Assembly: GCA_024305405.1 (NCBI GenBank) | Contig: JAKNDB010000087.1 | Location: 5,768,501 to 5,832,500 of the forward strand | Direction: 5' to 3' | From: Dirofilaria immitis | Lineage: Eukaryota > Nematoda > Chromadorea > Rhabditida > Onchocercidae | DNA: 64,000 bases | Shown: one piece after another, positions 41,601 through 54,840 of the stretch | Layout: each line of letters opens with the position of its first letter | How positions within the stretch are numbered: the first letter of the stretch is position 1 | The notes under the pieces: model-generated | The model's input: only the letters and a program-made list of their open reading frames with translations | Told to the model about the DNA's origin: nothing | Database searches by the model: none | Position numbers and translations under genes: made by a program

Positions 41601-44600
41601 TAAATTGTTTTTATATTCACTAGTGAAATGGAGATGAAGAATTTAGAGTTTAAAGAACTTACAACCTTTTTTTTTGATAATTTTCGCTCGATATTAGGAA
41701 AGAAGAAACATAAATCAGAACTATTTTAAAGTTCAAAAATTATGATGAATCACTGCATTTAAATTCACTTTCAATACATGCAATTAATCGCATTAGCAAA
41801 AGCAAAAATCGCTACCAGAAGTTTGGTGGTAAGATGCTTCTTCAAGAAAGAGTTCTTCAAAATGCCGCGCTTAATAGGTCTCAACGTGCTTAAAATAACT
41901 CCTTTGATTATTCGAAATGCATGACGCCGTATAGTCAGAGAAGAGATCCGTATTCCACCTGGAATTGTTTGTGCAGTAGCCATGATGAAAGATGCGTCGA
42001 CCACAAACGGTGAACGCAAATGTCTGACTGATTCTTTCACCACTTCCGAAATATTGAGTTCGCAAAAAAAGGAGGACCGTTATTACCATTCTGAAAAATA
42101 AATTTTTATTTTTAGTGATAAGAGTTTAAAGATCGGAGAAACAACAAAACGGGAATCAACTCATATGCTTTAAATAAAACTTACATCTTATTTGAAAACC
42201 TATTTCCGTCACTTATAAATATGAAAAAATAAAGACCTGGGTTTCATTTGTTAATGTTTCACTGAATCCAAAATGTGCTGATGAAGGGCGTCTAAAAACC
42301 AATTGAAATGCTGGTGATTCAAATGAATGCTCATCTTTAAATACCAAGTTTTGAGGATCTATCAACATTTTCCGATTTGATGCACCAAATTTTCCCAAAA
42401 TCCTGAATATTTTACTTATTATTCATTTGCTAGACGAATTTTGTATCACTGATCTCTTGATTTTTCTTTCTTCCCATCCTATTTTTTTCTTTTTATGGAG
42501 TATGAAATTAACTGCTTACGTTAAATATGAACTGACAATCTCCATGTGAGGCGATAAAAAGATCAAAAATAAAACGAAATGAGAAGACCTAAATGCAATC
42601 TGTGGAGCGTTTTTTCCTGACTTGACATACACTGCCATAAACCACGAATCAGTTCAGCTCGAACTGGCGCCATATGTTCGTAAAGATAGTCAGGTTGTAA
42701 ATTGTCAACACATAATTCCAAAGTTCGTAAACCCTGTAGATGTTTCACAGCTAATAAAACAGTTTCAGCTTAAAATAAACAACTTATTTCTACTCTTGTT
42801 TTGTTACACCCATCAACAAAATTAGATTATACTTTAGATTAAAAGGTGACTGGAAAATCTCTGGAAAAAATGGAGAAAAATTTTAAACCAGAAAAATATT
42901 AGTAATAAATCGACTATACATATACAGCGACATTTTAATGTGGATTTGGAAAATTTTTGCTGATTTCATAAACTGAAATATGTGAATATAAAAATGAATG
43001 AAAAAGACAACCTGCTGAATGAGACTACTACTTCCATTCAAAGCACATACTAACGGGTCCATCAACAACGGTAGATAAGGCAATAAAGATGATAACCTAA
43101 ATAATAAAGATATCCTTTTACAATATTAATGTATTACTTAAACTATTGAATCAATCAGAGATCTTTCGAGAATATTTCGAACATGAACTTTGATAATTTA
43201 TTACCTTACGGGTACTGTTAAACATAATTCAATAAACAATTCACGCATCTGTGTCCGATGAGTACTAGACTGAAGACGATTTAGTTGATGCAGAAGTGTG
43301 GGTAGAAGGGGCAGGAACGTCTGATAAAGCAAATCGTAGCTTCCACCACCAATTGAACTGAAATAATTAAGAAATTCTAGATAACCACGGTCGCCATCAA
43401 CTGAATTGAAATAATTAGGAAAATCTCTAAATGCATAATGCAAGGATATCAAAAGTTCCTTAGCATTTGTAAAAATTAATATTTGTTTGGCTATTTTGAT
43501 TTATATATGTATTAGGCCAAGCATAGTTTAGAATAGTCAATGTGCGCATTCGGTAAAATACGACCAGTAACCTGGAAAAAGTTTTTGGCATCATGTAGAT
43601 TCAACGAGTTAATAATTATGCAATTTACTTATGTGCAATACTTTCTTAATCCAAGCTTTATCGAAAATTAAAGCAAAAAGAATTTCAAGATATTTGACAC
43701 AATAAATCCAAGTATGGTTAAATTATAAGTAGAATTACAGCTTCTGCATGTTTCTAAGTATATATTTGGTAACAAACATCAAACATAATAAAACATTTTG
43801 AGAAATAAAAATCATTGTTCGAAGAACAGATAAATTACCGGAAAAGTGCTCTAAGCAGAAGAAAATAATTGATAGGTTCTCGCGCTCGAAGTGCCAGCTT
43901 CATCGACTGCAGAACCAAATCATGTAGATACGGCTACAAAAAAAGAATCTACTAAAACTTCAACTGTTTCTACGGCCAAATTGAATTTTAAAATGAATGA
44001 TCACTCCATTAGGCTAAAAATATAAATCGTTACAAGTATAAAAATATCGATAATGCTTTGATTAAAGAGAAATATTTCACGTTTTTAAATTTCTACGATA
44101 ACAAGAAAAAATATAAGTTATACCCGAAGCATTCGTTCATTCTCTGCGCATCCTGAAGGTTGCGAACCAACTGAGGAGAATACAATTTTGAACAGTTTCA
44201 ACCATAGAAAAGATCTCTCCGAACATTCTGAAATTTTATTTTAGACCAAAATAATATTCTCCAATATATATTTCTTTGCCACTGTAAAAAACTCTAAATA
44301 CTATAGAGATTTTGGATATTCCTATTAAACACCATATCACCATATATTTTCTCGGCACATTTTTTTGTTTTTGTGTCAACGCTTTTTCTAATCGACGACA
44401 TAAATTTTCCAATGCCCTAAATTGCATATCATATCAAATCTGAAATAAGCATTTGTATAAAGACTCACTATTTGATGGCAGCAGTAACACTACTAATGCA
44501 CTCTGCTAATATAGCCATACGTCAGCAAAAAGTCGTAGTAAAGAAAATCGTGATCAAAGAATATGAGAAAATAAAACTGAGTAAATAAGAACTTACCAGC

Positions 44601-47600
44601 CAAATCTGGTAATTTTTTCATTAGGAATCGGATTAATATGTCGCCAAAGTTAGCTGACGTTAGAGCATTAACCAGCAGTGAACTACATATGATTTGAAGT
44701 CCATAATTCGAGGCCAATCTTTCGATGAAATACTAAGAAATAAAATTTTAGCAAATAAATAATTATAAGATAAAAAGAATTGGAAAAGTATTCAGAAGAA
44801 AATATTTCTTTTGGACTGCATAAAATTTTAAGACTTACATCAATCCGTTTTGATATGATTTCTTTGAAAATTGATGGATTCAATAATGTAAAAATAGAAC
44901 CGAAAAGTTCCAAGACTTCCTTCTCTTCTTTTGTACGTACTCCGTTTGAAAATCTTAATCCAATTCAACTTTATTTTCCATTTTCTTTTTATTTTAATGC
45001 TATCATAAATTTTTCCACTAAAGCATCTTCTGAACCTCTTGAAAAGCAACAAGGAAAACGCTAACCTTTGCTGTGTCGATGAAACTTGATTTGACATTGG
45101 ACAGATCACGTATATATCCAGGCATCGCAAACCGTATCGAAACAGTTGTTCAATTATTTTTGCTTCATGATCTGCCGAGATCGCATCTGAACAGTTGATT
45201 TTCAATGCAATATTTATAAATTCAAATAAAAATAAGTTATTTCTAACTTCTGAAAAGGTTATTATAAAAATAATCTCAAGTTAAAAGAGATAAATCACAA
45301 TGATCTATAGCATACTGTAGTATAGAAAAAACTGCATACAATGACAGATAGGATCCAGTAGTCTAACCAATAATACTGATTTCGCTATTACATAATTTTA
45401 ACAATTCATAATAATAGCTGCTAAATGATTTTTTTCATCTGCCTTTTTGATTGTATTCCAGATTTACGATGAGTTATTCAAATATTTTGTGAAATATACA
45501 TTTTTATGTAAATAATTTAATGTTAACAATTAGCTAATCAGATTGACAATAGACCATAAATTAAATTCTAATAGGTATTATACAATTACCTAGAGATTTC
45601 AGTGGGGAAAAAAATCTAACGATTTGTAGCATGAGTATCTTTCAAAGCGTGTACAGCATGCTTGCAGGCTTGCACGAGTACTCGAATCATGTTCCTGCAT
45701 TCAACAAGAGTGTAAGATGGAATGCCAGTAACCCAATACTGATTAAATATCTCTTCAGGTGTAGATGTCTGGAAAAAAGAACAAGTGACAAAACATAAAT
45801 AAATAAACTTCATTATATAAAATTCATAAAAACAAGATAGCTATAGATGATGACCATCAAAGAATTTAATAAGAAAAATTTTTCTTTTCCTCACATAATC
45901 AGATTTTCGAAATACTAATGTAACGTTTATATTGCTGAAATAAATCATGACCAATAGAAGAATGATTTAATTTATGTTTTGTTCCACAAAATTTTTCATG
46001 AACCTTCTCAGAAAAAAGCTAAGAAGTGACTTCATCGATTTTGCTTAACAACTGAGGCAGTAAGGTCCCCAAAATTATGGACAACTCCAAATTATAACTT
46101 TTACTCCATTTTAATTTAAAAATTTTACTTTTCCAGTCTTCACTGATACTGGAAGAGAGAAAGATGATGAACTGTTATTTTTTCGTTTTCATTATCCCAG
46201 GTATTTAAATCGAAATCGTTTTCCGAAGAAAGTGGTGATGTTGGATCTTCTTTAATCACCTTTTTATGAATGACCGTCTAAAACATATCACGTTAACAAA
46301 TAGTTACCATTTTGTAAATTCGATAAATTTTTGTTAATATTTATCCATTTTTTCTAATTTACTTTAATACAAATGTAACGTAAAAATTCAGTAGGAATTC
46401 TCAACATTCCACAAACTACATTTTTGTAATGTAATTCCAAATACGATTGCGGAAAAATTGAAAAGACTTGTTTAAAAATCAAAATTAACCTCATCCATTT
46501 TGCTTTTGCCATTTGCATAAGAAAAATCACTGCGTGACGACTGGGAAGAACTAAAAATTCCAGCTCATAATACAGCAGATTGAAAAAGCAAATATAAAAT
46601 GTTATTGGTCATCTAAATTTAAATAACCTATACTGCAAACGGCAGACATAGTTTCAAAAGATCAGTCAGTTTCCTTCAATAAAACAAGAAAATAGAAAAG
46701 CCATTATAAATAGAATATATAGAAATAAGAATAATATGCAAAATGTGAAAATCAATAGGTTAAATTGTAAATTTATGATGCCAGTAAAGATACTGCATGT
46801 TCTCTTCAGATGATGCATATAAGATGGAATAAAAATCAACGCTCAAAGCGGGAGAAATGTAGTAGCTTCTGTACTGGCAAAATAATATATGTAGGCAAAG
46901 GGTTTAGATGGTCTGGAAATTTAATTATAGTGGAACACAAAGATAATTACATGACTGTATATTCCTATTTGAAAAATATACATGTCAAAATTGATGTAAA
47001 GTAAAATGAGGCCAAGTCATTGGATATGCAGGCAAGTTAAGCACACAAGATAAGGATCGACAGATATGCTTCATAATATGTTTAATGGTCAAGCGAATGA
47101 CCCTTTGTTACATATTAAGTGTAGTGAAACTTAGTTTCAAAAGTATCAGTCAGTTCTACTAAAGAATGGCTCCTAACGAATTTTGAAAATATCTTAAAAA
47201 ATTTTCCTGACTCGAAAGATCTGAAAAGAAATTATTTATCAAGAATAAGGATCAATGAAAATTTTTAGTTATGAAAAAATCATATTCATTTATTTGTTAT
47301 GGCATTTTTGATTTCAGCGGTAAATTTCTATAGGTAAAAAAATGATACCCAGCACTTCTATCAGGATAGAGTAAAGGTGTATTCATGATACTATTCGCAT
47401 TTTTTTCTAATATTACCGGTACTTGATATCGTGCCAACCATTTAAGCTTTCGCACATAATTTTCCAACAAACAAAACAGTATATCGCGGCACTAAAAGTA
47501 AATCAACTAACATACATTCGGTTTCCTTACATACATTAAATTGAAAATGATCTCAAAAGCGTCTAAATTTATTACTGTTCTCATGTACAATATCTTTCGA

Positions 47601-50600
47601 ATAATGCGTATATCATGACAATACATTTAGTTCGTTAATTTGCAAATTTACCGGTTTATCAGGATGATTTTTTCAGTAATGACAAATGATTCAATAAGGT
47701 TCATCATCAGCTTAATGCACATTGATTGAACTGTAGGTTGTATTGCAGGATCAAACATACTTTTGGTGAATGCATAAACAGAGCTGAAAAAGTGATTCAA
47801 GTTAGCCAAGACCAAAGCTACGAAGAACTGAAAAATTATGCCTGAAACATAACACCGAAACACCGAAACTTAGAAAATATGATCATTCCTAATATAAAAG
47901 ACTACCAACCAGCAGAGGAGATTGTAGGATAGATGACCTCGTACATGATGCACAAGATCCGCCAGCATTGTATACATTGTTGGTCTGTAAGAAAAGATCA
48001 TATAAAATTATATGAAAATTTCTGTTTTATAAGCAAAAAGAATGGAGATAAAAATCGTCTGGATGAAACAAACATGTTCCTTCGCATGTTTACCTAAGCT
48101 AAATCTCAAGTGAAAAAGAGAAAATAAACAAAGAAGGATATAAAATCTGACAAAATAAATTTTTTGACTCATAAGTATCTTAATAGAAATTCAACAAACC
48201 TTAAGAAATCCATCGAACTGAAACCACTGCCTAACATGAGATTCTCATTAAAGAGTTTCGGGATAACTGGGATAAATTTAGTTTGAAGGTCGGTGACAAA
48301 AATATTCTTCACTGTCCCAATTAATTCACGTCTCATCGAGTAGTTTTCATGTGGACAACGTTCTAACATTTGCATTATCGACTGAACTATTTGCGTTCCA
48401 TGATTGTTCACTACTTCACTCACATTGAACTAAAGATGAACGAATTTAGATAGTGTCCGAGAATTAATATAACAAGTTTCATTTTATTTTATTTTGTCAC
48501 ATTGTATATCCAGCAATGGTCTTTCAAATCCGTTTATAAAATAAAGAGTGTCTTTTTTAATTACGTAAAATCATTTAGGAGTTGAATTTTTATGAACTCC
48601 ATAGTTGCTTAATTAAGAAATACAATATGTATTTTATTCAACAGTAAATCGGAGTAGTTACAACACTTAAGATGTCAGTCTAAAGATTTCACTTTATTCA
48701 TCATTTATTTAGAAAATCTGCAGATTCATCTATAACGAGCACTATGAAAACGACAGTGGCTGGTAAATGTTTGGAGATGTTAGCTAAGAGTGACCAATAC
48801 CAAGCACAAAACAAAAAGTTTTGATACAATTTAAAAATTTTGAAAAAATGCTAACCACAGCAGAACGGGATGAGATAAATCCTAAAAATGTTAGTGCTCG
48901 CACTTGCGAGCTATAAAATTCGTCAGCCAATAATGTGCTAAAAGAAGTACTACTCTGTTGATCGTGAGGTATTGAAAGTGTACAGTACTGCACGATAAGC
49001 GAGATTATTTCCATTAACTGCAAATTTTTTATTTTTATGGGAAACTGAACAAGTTGAATTAATCGTAATCTCTTTACTAAATATGATTAAATGATCAGAT
49101 AAAGGATTTCCTTCTAAAAAAAAGTCCAATCAGTTTATAATATTCCCAATCAATAAGCTAAAGTGAATTGGAATATATATTAGTGACACTGATATGCAGT
49201 GTTAAAAGTCTAATTTGAATCAGGAATAAAGTACCCTAAAGGGGCATTTTCTAATTTCATCAGTATTTTGGGAAGAAAGATTAACAGTCTTTATTAATTT
49301 CCATACATATTAAGTCCCGAAACAAACCTCGTTCTGAATATGATGACGGTGAATTTGAAATAATATAATAAAAAACATAGGCACTTCTGATAAAACTTTC
49401 ACACTTTGCGAAGCGCGGGGGATCAAAGAGTAACCACTATCACGCTGAGTGCCATCTCCCGAAGTTTCAGGAAGGTAAACAATTGTCGGCATATAACAGT
49501 TTTGAAGTGACTGAAATATGTTTTCTGAAGGATCGCCACTGAGGTCTTTGTAATGTACTTATCCATAACTATGTAGCAGTGACTAGTGATCAGGAATATT
49601 ATATTCTTTATTACATAGGTGTATTTGCTCGTTCCGAATAAAAAATTTTCTATTTATAGTGAAGACGAGAGCATATAAAAGAATCCATTGTTTTTGTAGG
49701 AATTATCAAATTTTCAAGTACATACATAAAATCCAGAATTTTCTTCGGAACCAATAACTTACAGATTCAATTACACTATCTTCCATTCCGCAATGTCGAA
49801 GATTTCTTTGCTCGAACATGCGTCCACTAGTGATATGTTGTGGCATATCACGATACACTGCTTTGAAATGATTGATAATTGCTGGAATCTGAAATGGAAA
49901 ATTGATGTACTTCAAAGAACTGATTACGTAATACGTGTCTTACTAAACAAATAAAACTTTTTGAAAGTTCAAGGAGAAGATCATTATTCAAAATAACCTC
50001 ATAAACTATCAAAAAAGAAATTTAATTTGAGGAGGAAAAAAACCTCTGGCGTAAAGACGGCCCTAAATGCACGTTGATGTTCACTGATAATTTTGATAGC
50101 AATAATAGCATTTTCCTCATTCTCAACTTGAATCACCTTTGTCAGCTGAGTAAGAATAAGTTTTGCATACTGCTTAATGATTTCATTACAGTTCATACGT
50201 AGTATCAATTCAAGTGTTAACTTTCGTAACTGCTAAAATATTTGAAAAATTCATTAATAAGTTCTGTTTTCAAACAAGAACAATGCTAATGAGGCAGGGA
50301 CACAACTTAAAAATTGCAATTTCAAAGGTCTTAACATACTTCTCATTATTATCCCTCTTGAAGTCTATTCTACAATTCCATATAATTTTGAATATATTGC
50401 CAAATTTATTCTCATCTTTAAGGATTTATTCAATTTTATTGGTACCAAATAAACTGAGAACATAGCTTTACAGATAAAAATATCCATAATGACTGCACCT
50501 GTGTATTATTTTCTCCAATAAACTGAGGAACAGTATCTTGAAAAATTTTCAAAAATGTGCGTAATAGATTTTCCTGCATTATTTGGAAAGCAGGTGTGGT

Positions 50601-51292
50601 TGCCATTTCTTCGAAACTATTGCTTATTTCCTGTAAAATATGCAGATTAGTGGACAGAAAAGAAACGGGAAGAGTAATAAAATCCACATTCACACTGATC
50701 TAGGCCTGATAAATTACATCTCAACGGTTCATACTATACAAATTCATTAATTTACAATGTGAATATTACTTGCATATTGTATCCCAAATGATAAACTGAC
50801 CATAAAGCAATTAAGAAGCATCGTTGTCTTATCAAAACTGTACTTTAGTTCCCGACATCTTTGCTTGGTAATGAAGTAATTAAATGTAAATTCTAATATT
50901 TTTTCGCGAAGTTTATTGAAAAATACTGATTTTTCTTGACATAGAATTCAAACCAGTGCTTGTACAATACATAGTGAACTTCATTTGGAATACACAAACT
51001 TTGTTTTACTCTCAATAAAATAACTCGATAGAATTTGGGATAAATAAGATCAGTACGGTATACTACTACTGTAATAGAATGTGGAATTAATTACCTGTAA
51101 AGCTTTTAACTTGAGATCATCTCGCTGGCCAGCATCACCGATTGTCTGAATGAGTGTCTCGAGACGTGAAAGCAGAGAATGGCCTTGTGCAGCAGCCTGA
51201 AGACTGTGTGCCATAGGTTTCACTATTTGTGATTGTTGCTGTGAAGTTTGCTGTTGTGACTGAGGGGTGGCATAACTAACAGAAATATTCAT
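17619..51292 (-). CDS. TRRAP: TRRAP/Tra1-family giant PIKK-like scaffold (trr-1 ortholog), several dozen exons
   Basis: Pseudokinase scaffold of SAGA and TIP60/NuA4 acetyltransferase complexes that binds transcription activators. The start is the ATG at 51292, opening a Gln-rich N terminus (MNISVSYATPQSQQQTSQQ). HEAT/TPR blocks follow in the human order: GTVKNIFVTDLQTKFIPVIP (about 48300), SIGGGSYDLLYQTFLPLLP (about 43340), SLLPYLPLLMDPLVCALNGS (about 43050), GLRTLELCVDNLQPDYLYEH (about 42720), LGKFGASNRKML (about 42380), SLDILTPSVPLRMDDGHKQL (about 33800) and RDLPHSAIATFLEAICRCQP (about 28880). The FAT domain covers about 21.6-28.3 kb (KRRAYFEETAKAIEYYNEGF; SFWTDIHQWRIHHYN; ARKTGLINVAIDRLSR). 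The degenerate kinase domain covers about 18.2-20.5 kb, and the FATC ends in ARLDPRLHPWF at TGA 17619-17621. Introns are mostly 50-400 bp; longer ones are about 24.1-25.3, 40.2-41.0 and 46.6-47.3 kb, the last with a Wolbachia-like insertion. No frameshift was noticed, but not every junction was checked. Confidence 0.96.
17900..20500 (-). other. TRRAP pseudokinase (PI3K-like) domain exons
   Basis: Exons in order from right to left include VANVEIFNGHYTVK (about 20440), the block ending RRADIITRRISVRALNGR (about 20250), ASGIHQLFALINHFLTKE (about 19880), LQLAVPHVAYIGNISLFECT (about 19600), RFYDRISESANVTDQLLLDE (about 18990) and the catalytic/activation segment ICEYILHLNPITICGLYLNT then RTGQIMNVDYLFG (about 18480-18595). 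Next are VVPYRMSPNLHKFL (about 18270) and KDSRLCSAFLWDAF (about 18000). The canonical GDRHxxN loop is replaced by YILHLNPIT, so the catalytic Asp and the metal-binding Asn are gone, as expected for TRRAP. Confidence 0.85.
20601..20631. repeat. two copies of a 15-bp palindrome in a TRRAP intron
   Basis: ATGTTAAAATAACAT occurs at 20601-20615 and 20617-20631. Each copy is itself an inverted repeat (ATGTTA / TAACAT) with a 3-base centre. No function can be assigned. Confidence 0.8.
22363..22416. repeat. short direct repeat, period 30 bp
   Basis: The 24-base unit ATGATTGAAAGTGTATGATA+GGGG occurs at 22363-22386 and again at 22393-22416, separated by 6 bases, in a TRRAP intron. Confidence 0.85.
27741..27882. 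repeat. 71-bp tandem duplication in a TRRAP intron
   Basis: Two head-to-tail copies (27741-27811 and 27812-27882) begin AAGAAAAAAATGTTATAAAC and end with ATTGATCA plus one base; they differ at only a few positions. A third partial start (AAGAAAAAAA) follows at 27883. The repeat lies between the FAT-region exons at about 27.6 and 28.1 kb. Confidence 0.9.
46830..47095 (+). pseudogene. Wolbachia-like M23-family peptidase fragment inside a TRRAP intron
   Basis: Plus-strand translation gives the core of an M23 (LysM/M23B-type cell-wall endopeptidase) domain broken over frames: INAQSGRNVVASV (about 46837-46875), then TGKIIYVGKG...SGNLIIVEHKDNYMTVYSYL (about 46875-46975), then GQVIGYAGK (about 47010-47036). 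The G-K-I-I-Y-V-G, N-L-I-I-V-E-H, TVYSYL and GQVIGYAGK blocks are the usual order in Rickettsiales M23 peptidases. At least two frameshifts or stops make it non-functional, and it is antisense to the host gene. It lies between TRRAP exons at about 46.5 kb and 47.34 kb. The assignment to Wolbachia rather than another bacterium is by protein resemblance only. Confidence 0.75.
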
Positions 51293-51923
51293 CTATAATA
51301 CAATTAGAGCATTATAATTATTGGGGTATAACACTAATTCCGCTTAATTTACTATCTCTTTCGAAAAAGTGAACATTTAACACGAACATCAAAAGCATAT
51401 AGAGTTTCAGAACTTACTGTTATCTAAAATCACCACTATTATCAACTCCATATCATTTAATCGATAATATTGCAGTCAACAACGAATAAGTAATGTGACA
51501 TTAGTACTTCTTTGTTATTTTTGATAAGGAAAACAAAACGATATCAAAAGAACTGGATTTGAAAAAATTTCATCTCTCATCCAAAATACTGAAATCTAGA
51601 GAGAAAAGAGATACCATGCAGAAACCATTTTCACCACCAACAACCCAGCCTTGCCAGGGACAAAACAATTTTTGACAAATCTCCAGCTATTTATTTACAT
51701 ATAAGCCGAGAGCGTCTATAAGCACAGCAATATCGGTACTCGTTGGTCCGTATATGATATAGATGCTTCAATATCAAATCGATATTTGAGTTGAATTATT
51801 GGATTCAAGTTTTGTGAGTTAATGTTAGTAGAATCATTTTAAATTAAATAATATTAGAAAGTTTTTAAAGCGATTCGTCATAAGCAGTAAAAATATGAAT
51901 AGGTAAATTTTGATAAATTTATT
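51293..51923. other. TRRAP upstream region
   Basis: About 630 bp between the TRRAP start codon and the stop of a possible upstream minus-strand gene. It should carry the TRRAP promoter or trans-splice site. No gene is seen. Confidence 0.5.
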
Positions 51924-52499
51924 TTAATGATCTCTGATGTCTGAATGGCATTTTTCATACACTGCAATGACTAATACTCTCATTTGTTCCCTACTTTTCG
52001 GAAATCCTCGAGTGCAAAATTGGCAACATTTCCCTTGATGTAGTGGAGACATTTTGAGAGCATAATAAGTCTCAATCAAATGCTGATTTGTAATCTGTTG
52101 TATCATTAAATGAGGATGCCTTCTTAACTATATCGGTCTTTCTATCATCCCTTTATTGGTTCTGTGCGTCTATGTGAAGTTGTCTGTCGGCTAGATGAAA
52201 GAGAAGGCCACGTGGTATTGTTGCGATGAATGATGATTGATAGGATAACCTGGATGGGTATGTGTTATCCCTTCTTTAGGGCACCAATAGGCAACAAAGT
52301 CGACAAATACGGTAATGTGTTCGAGTTTGGTTAATGACAAATATTTTTCTGGTGGTGTGAGAAATATTTTACTACACTTTGATGGAGCATTTAAAGTTTG
52401 ACTCATTTCAATAGTGCATGTACATGTCGGCAAATCAAATGTCCTTGAAAAATAACCGCTTTCGGGAATTTCTGAAAGGGAAACTAATACTCGCAACAT
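51924..52499 (-). CDS. possible small gene of unknown function (structure uncertain)
   Basis: Two minus-strand open frames lie in tandem. The right one (52191-52499) starts MLRVLVSLSEIPESGYF and carries several cysteines (LPTCTCTIEMS, FVAYWCPKEG). The left one (51924-52106, possibly opening upstream as RHPHLMIQQ) contains GKCCQFCTRGFPKSREQMR and ends IRDH, with TAA followed directly by AATAAA. Either they are two exons of one gene, or the right frame splices at 52235 to the good acceptor TTTCATCTAG near 52192 and ends at a TAA overlapping AATAAA near 52155. Neither model is phase-proven between the two frames. I do not recognise the family. The coding-like composition and poly(A) signals make this more than a random frame, but only moderately so. 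Confidence 0.4.
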
Positions 52500-54840
52500 T
52501 CAATTAACTTGTTTTGGCGTAATTCGGTTACTTTTCCATTTCTTTTATTTTGATGCTACTAATAACAAATTTAAATTTGACTTACCAATTCATTATTTTT
52601 ATTATTGAAATCCTTTCTTACCAAATTAATAATTAATAATGAAAAAATTCCCTCAGATAATAAAACTTATCAGATAATGAAGTTAGATCGAATGGGATTA
52701 TCATAGCTTTCGACCAATCCTTCTATCTTGCAATTATATTTAACTACTAAAAGTGAAACGTGAAATATGAGCATTTCATAGTCTAATCAAAATACGGCAA
52801 ACCACTAAAAATTTCAAAATTAGATTTCATATTTGTCCTCTATAAATGCATTTTCAATTACTATTACAATAGGTGATTTTTAATCATTTACTCGCTATAC
52901 CGCCAAATCTCGTTAATTTTACTCTTTTTCCCATATTCTTTACCCCTTTCGTCGCTGCGAGACTATATTCTAGAATTCATAATTCTCTCATAATTTATTT
53001 CTTTATTTTTCATTCAAAACTAAATTTGATTGGATTGGATGGCAGTGATGTTTCGAATGAGATTTTTAACAGTTAGACTAGCAAACTAAATTGATGATTA
53101 TGCATCATTTACACCATTAATTTCACAAAAATTGCTTTTCTTTTAAACTCAGCTTCATTCAATTTCTCAAAGCATCCTTTCTTTCTATAAAACATTCTCA
53201 CAATTCATCGAAGTCACTCAAGTTGTACTGTTATTCCTCACATTAAGAACATTGAAACGGAATCTTCATGATAGCTTAATTCTTCTCCATCTTTACTTAT
53301 GTCATCTACACCTTTTAAAAATCATATTAAGCTAAAAATTTTGCAAAGATACGAAAATTTATAACACCAAAAACCAAACGTTCTTCGCTCTATTGAGTAT
53401 ATTCATTTTATTAATTTCGAAAACTGGAAAAGATAAAAATTATTTGTGGCATAGCGATATGAACAAATATCTCCGTGGCCTTAAAATGTTGCATGTGCAA
53501 TAATAAAGCTGCTGTCGTTATTGCAATGATCTATTTTCATCATTTATGGTGCCCAGTTACAATTATTAAAAATTGCATTTATTCGTTTATTTTTTCGTTA
53601 AAAATCTGTAGTGCAAAAGTAATTGAAAAAACTGATTCGAAAATCTTAAACTTAAATGTAAATTTCTAGATTTTCATTTAATAAATCGAGTAATTGAAAA
53701 ATAAAGTTCTATGAATTAACAAATTAAGATGACAAAATTTGCTTAACTTATTGGAATTCTCAATTTAAAACAATTCAGGACGATTTCTTCAATTATTTTG
53801 AATGCAGTCGCATTTGCATATGCAAATTTCTGAATCGTTATATTGTTAACATGAAGTATGCCTTATTTTAGTTTTACTTAGTTTTGTACAAAGTACTTTT
53901 AGGAAGGAATTGATGTAAACCTCTGTTTAGCTTACGATCACACCCTTCGATCTTCAAACGTAAGAATTAGATCAGTGCGACAAGTCACTTCAAGGGAAGC
54001 AGGAACGTAAGCGGAAGCTGAGTATTTATCATGTAGTAAAATTTTCAGCAATTGCAGGATTAACCTTCATTATAGAACTAACAATAATTGAAAAATCCTA
54101 AAAAAGAGAGTATCCTATTCTGCAATCAACACTAATGCAGTTTAGTCCCCTGTTATCGAATATCTGTTTGCAATGCGAGATTTTCAAAAATAATGAATGA
54201 ATTATTTACTTTGTTCCCATGATTCACGAAGTCAAATTACACGAAATTGAATCTTAAAAAGAAACACTCAAACCGGACTACTTTTTATCCCAGATGTCAC
54301 AATTGTTTATAGCCATCTGTCTGTTTCTCACATCAAAATATTAATTGATTACTATCATGGATTGTTTGGATTAACCTTTTATATTAATGACAGAAAAGTT
54401 GTAACTTCGCAATAATATGATGTGTTTTTTTTTCTGGTATTATCATAATTTGTCTGTGAACGAGTTTATGATTATAATTGCACACGAATTTGCATCAGAT
54501 ATTCAGAATGTTTTTAAATCCGAGTAAACGCTAATTATTGTAAATGTTAAAGTAAAGTATTCTGATCAGAATTTGAGAAACGAATAATCATGTTTGCAGG
54601 ATTAAAATTAAAATTTATTTTATCGCAGGAATAATCCTATTTCTGAGTTTCTAACCAACTATTTAGTTTGAGAATTAATGAAGAATTAATGAATGTCGTA
54701 GGATTTGATTGATAAGTTGAGTAATGGCAAATATCGCATGGACTTATTATTCGAGGTCATCAGGCAATCACTAAAGCAAATATTTATGAATTCCAAAATT
54801 CAATTCTAAAAGTTACAAATTTTTAAAAACCCTGAAATTT
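52500..54840. other. gene-poor interval
   Basis: AT-rich, with only short open frames. A 35-codon plus-strand frame at about 53902-54008 is bounded by TTTTAG and GTAAG-like signals but has no partner exon. No repeats or RNA genes were recognised. Confidence 0.5.

Noticed and set aside
53902..54008. Plus-strand frame EGIDVNLCLAYDHTLRSSN flanked by TTTTAG and GTAAG
   Set aside because: Splice-like ends, but no partner exon on either side; frames of about 35 codons are expected by chance in an interval this long.
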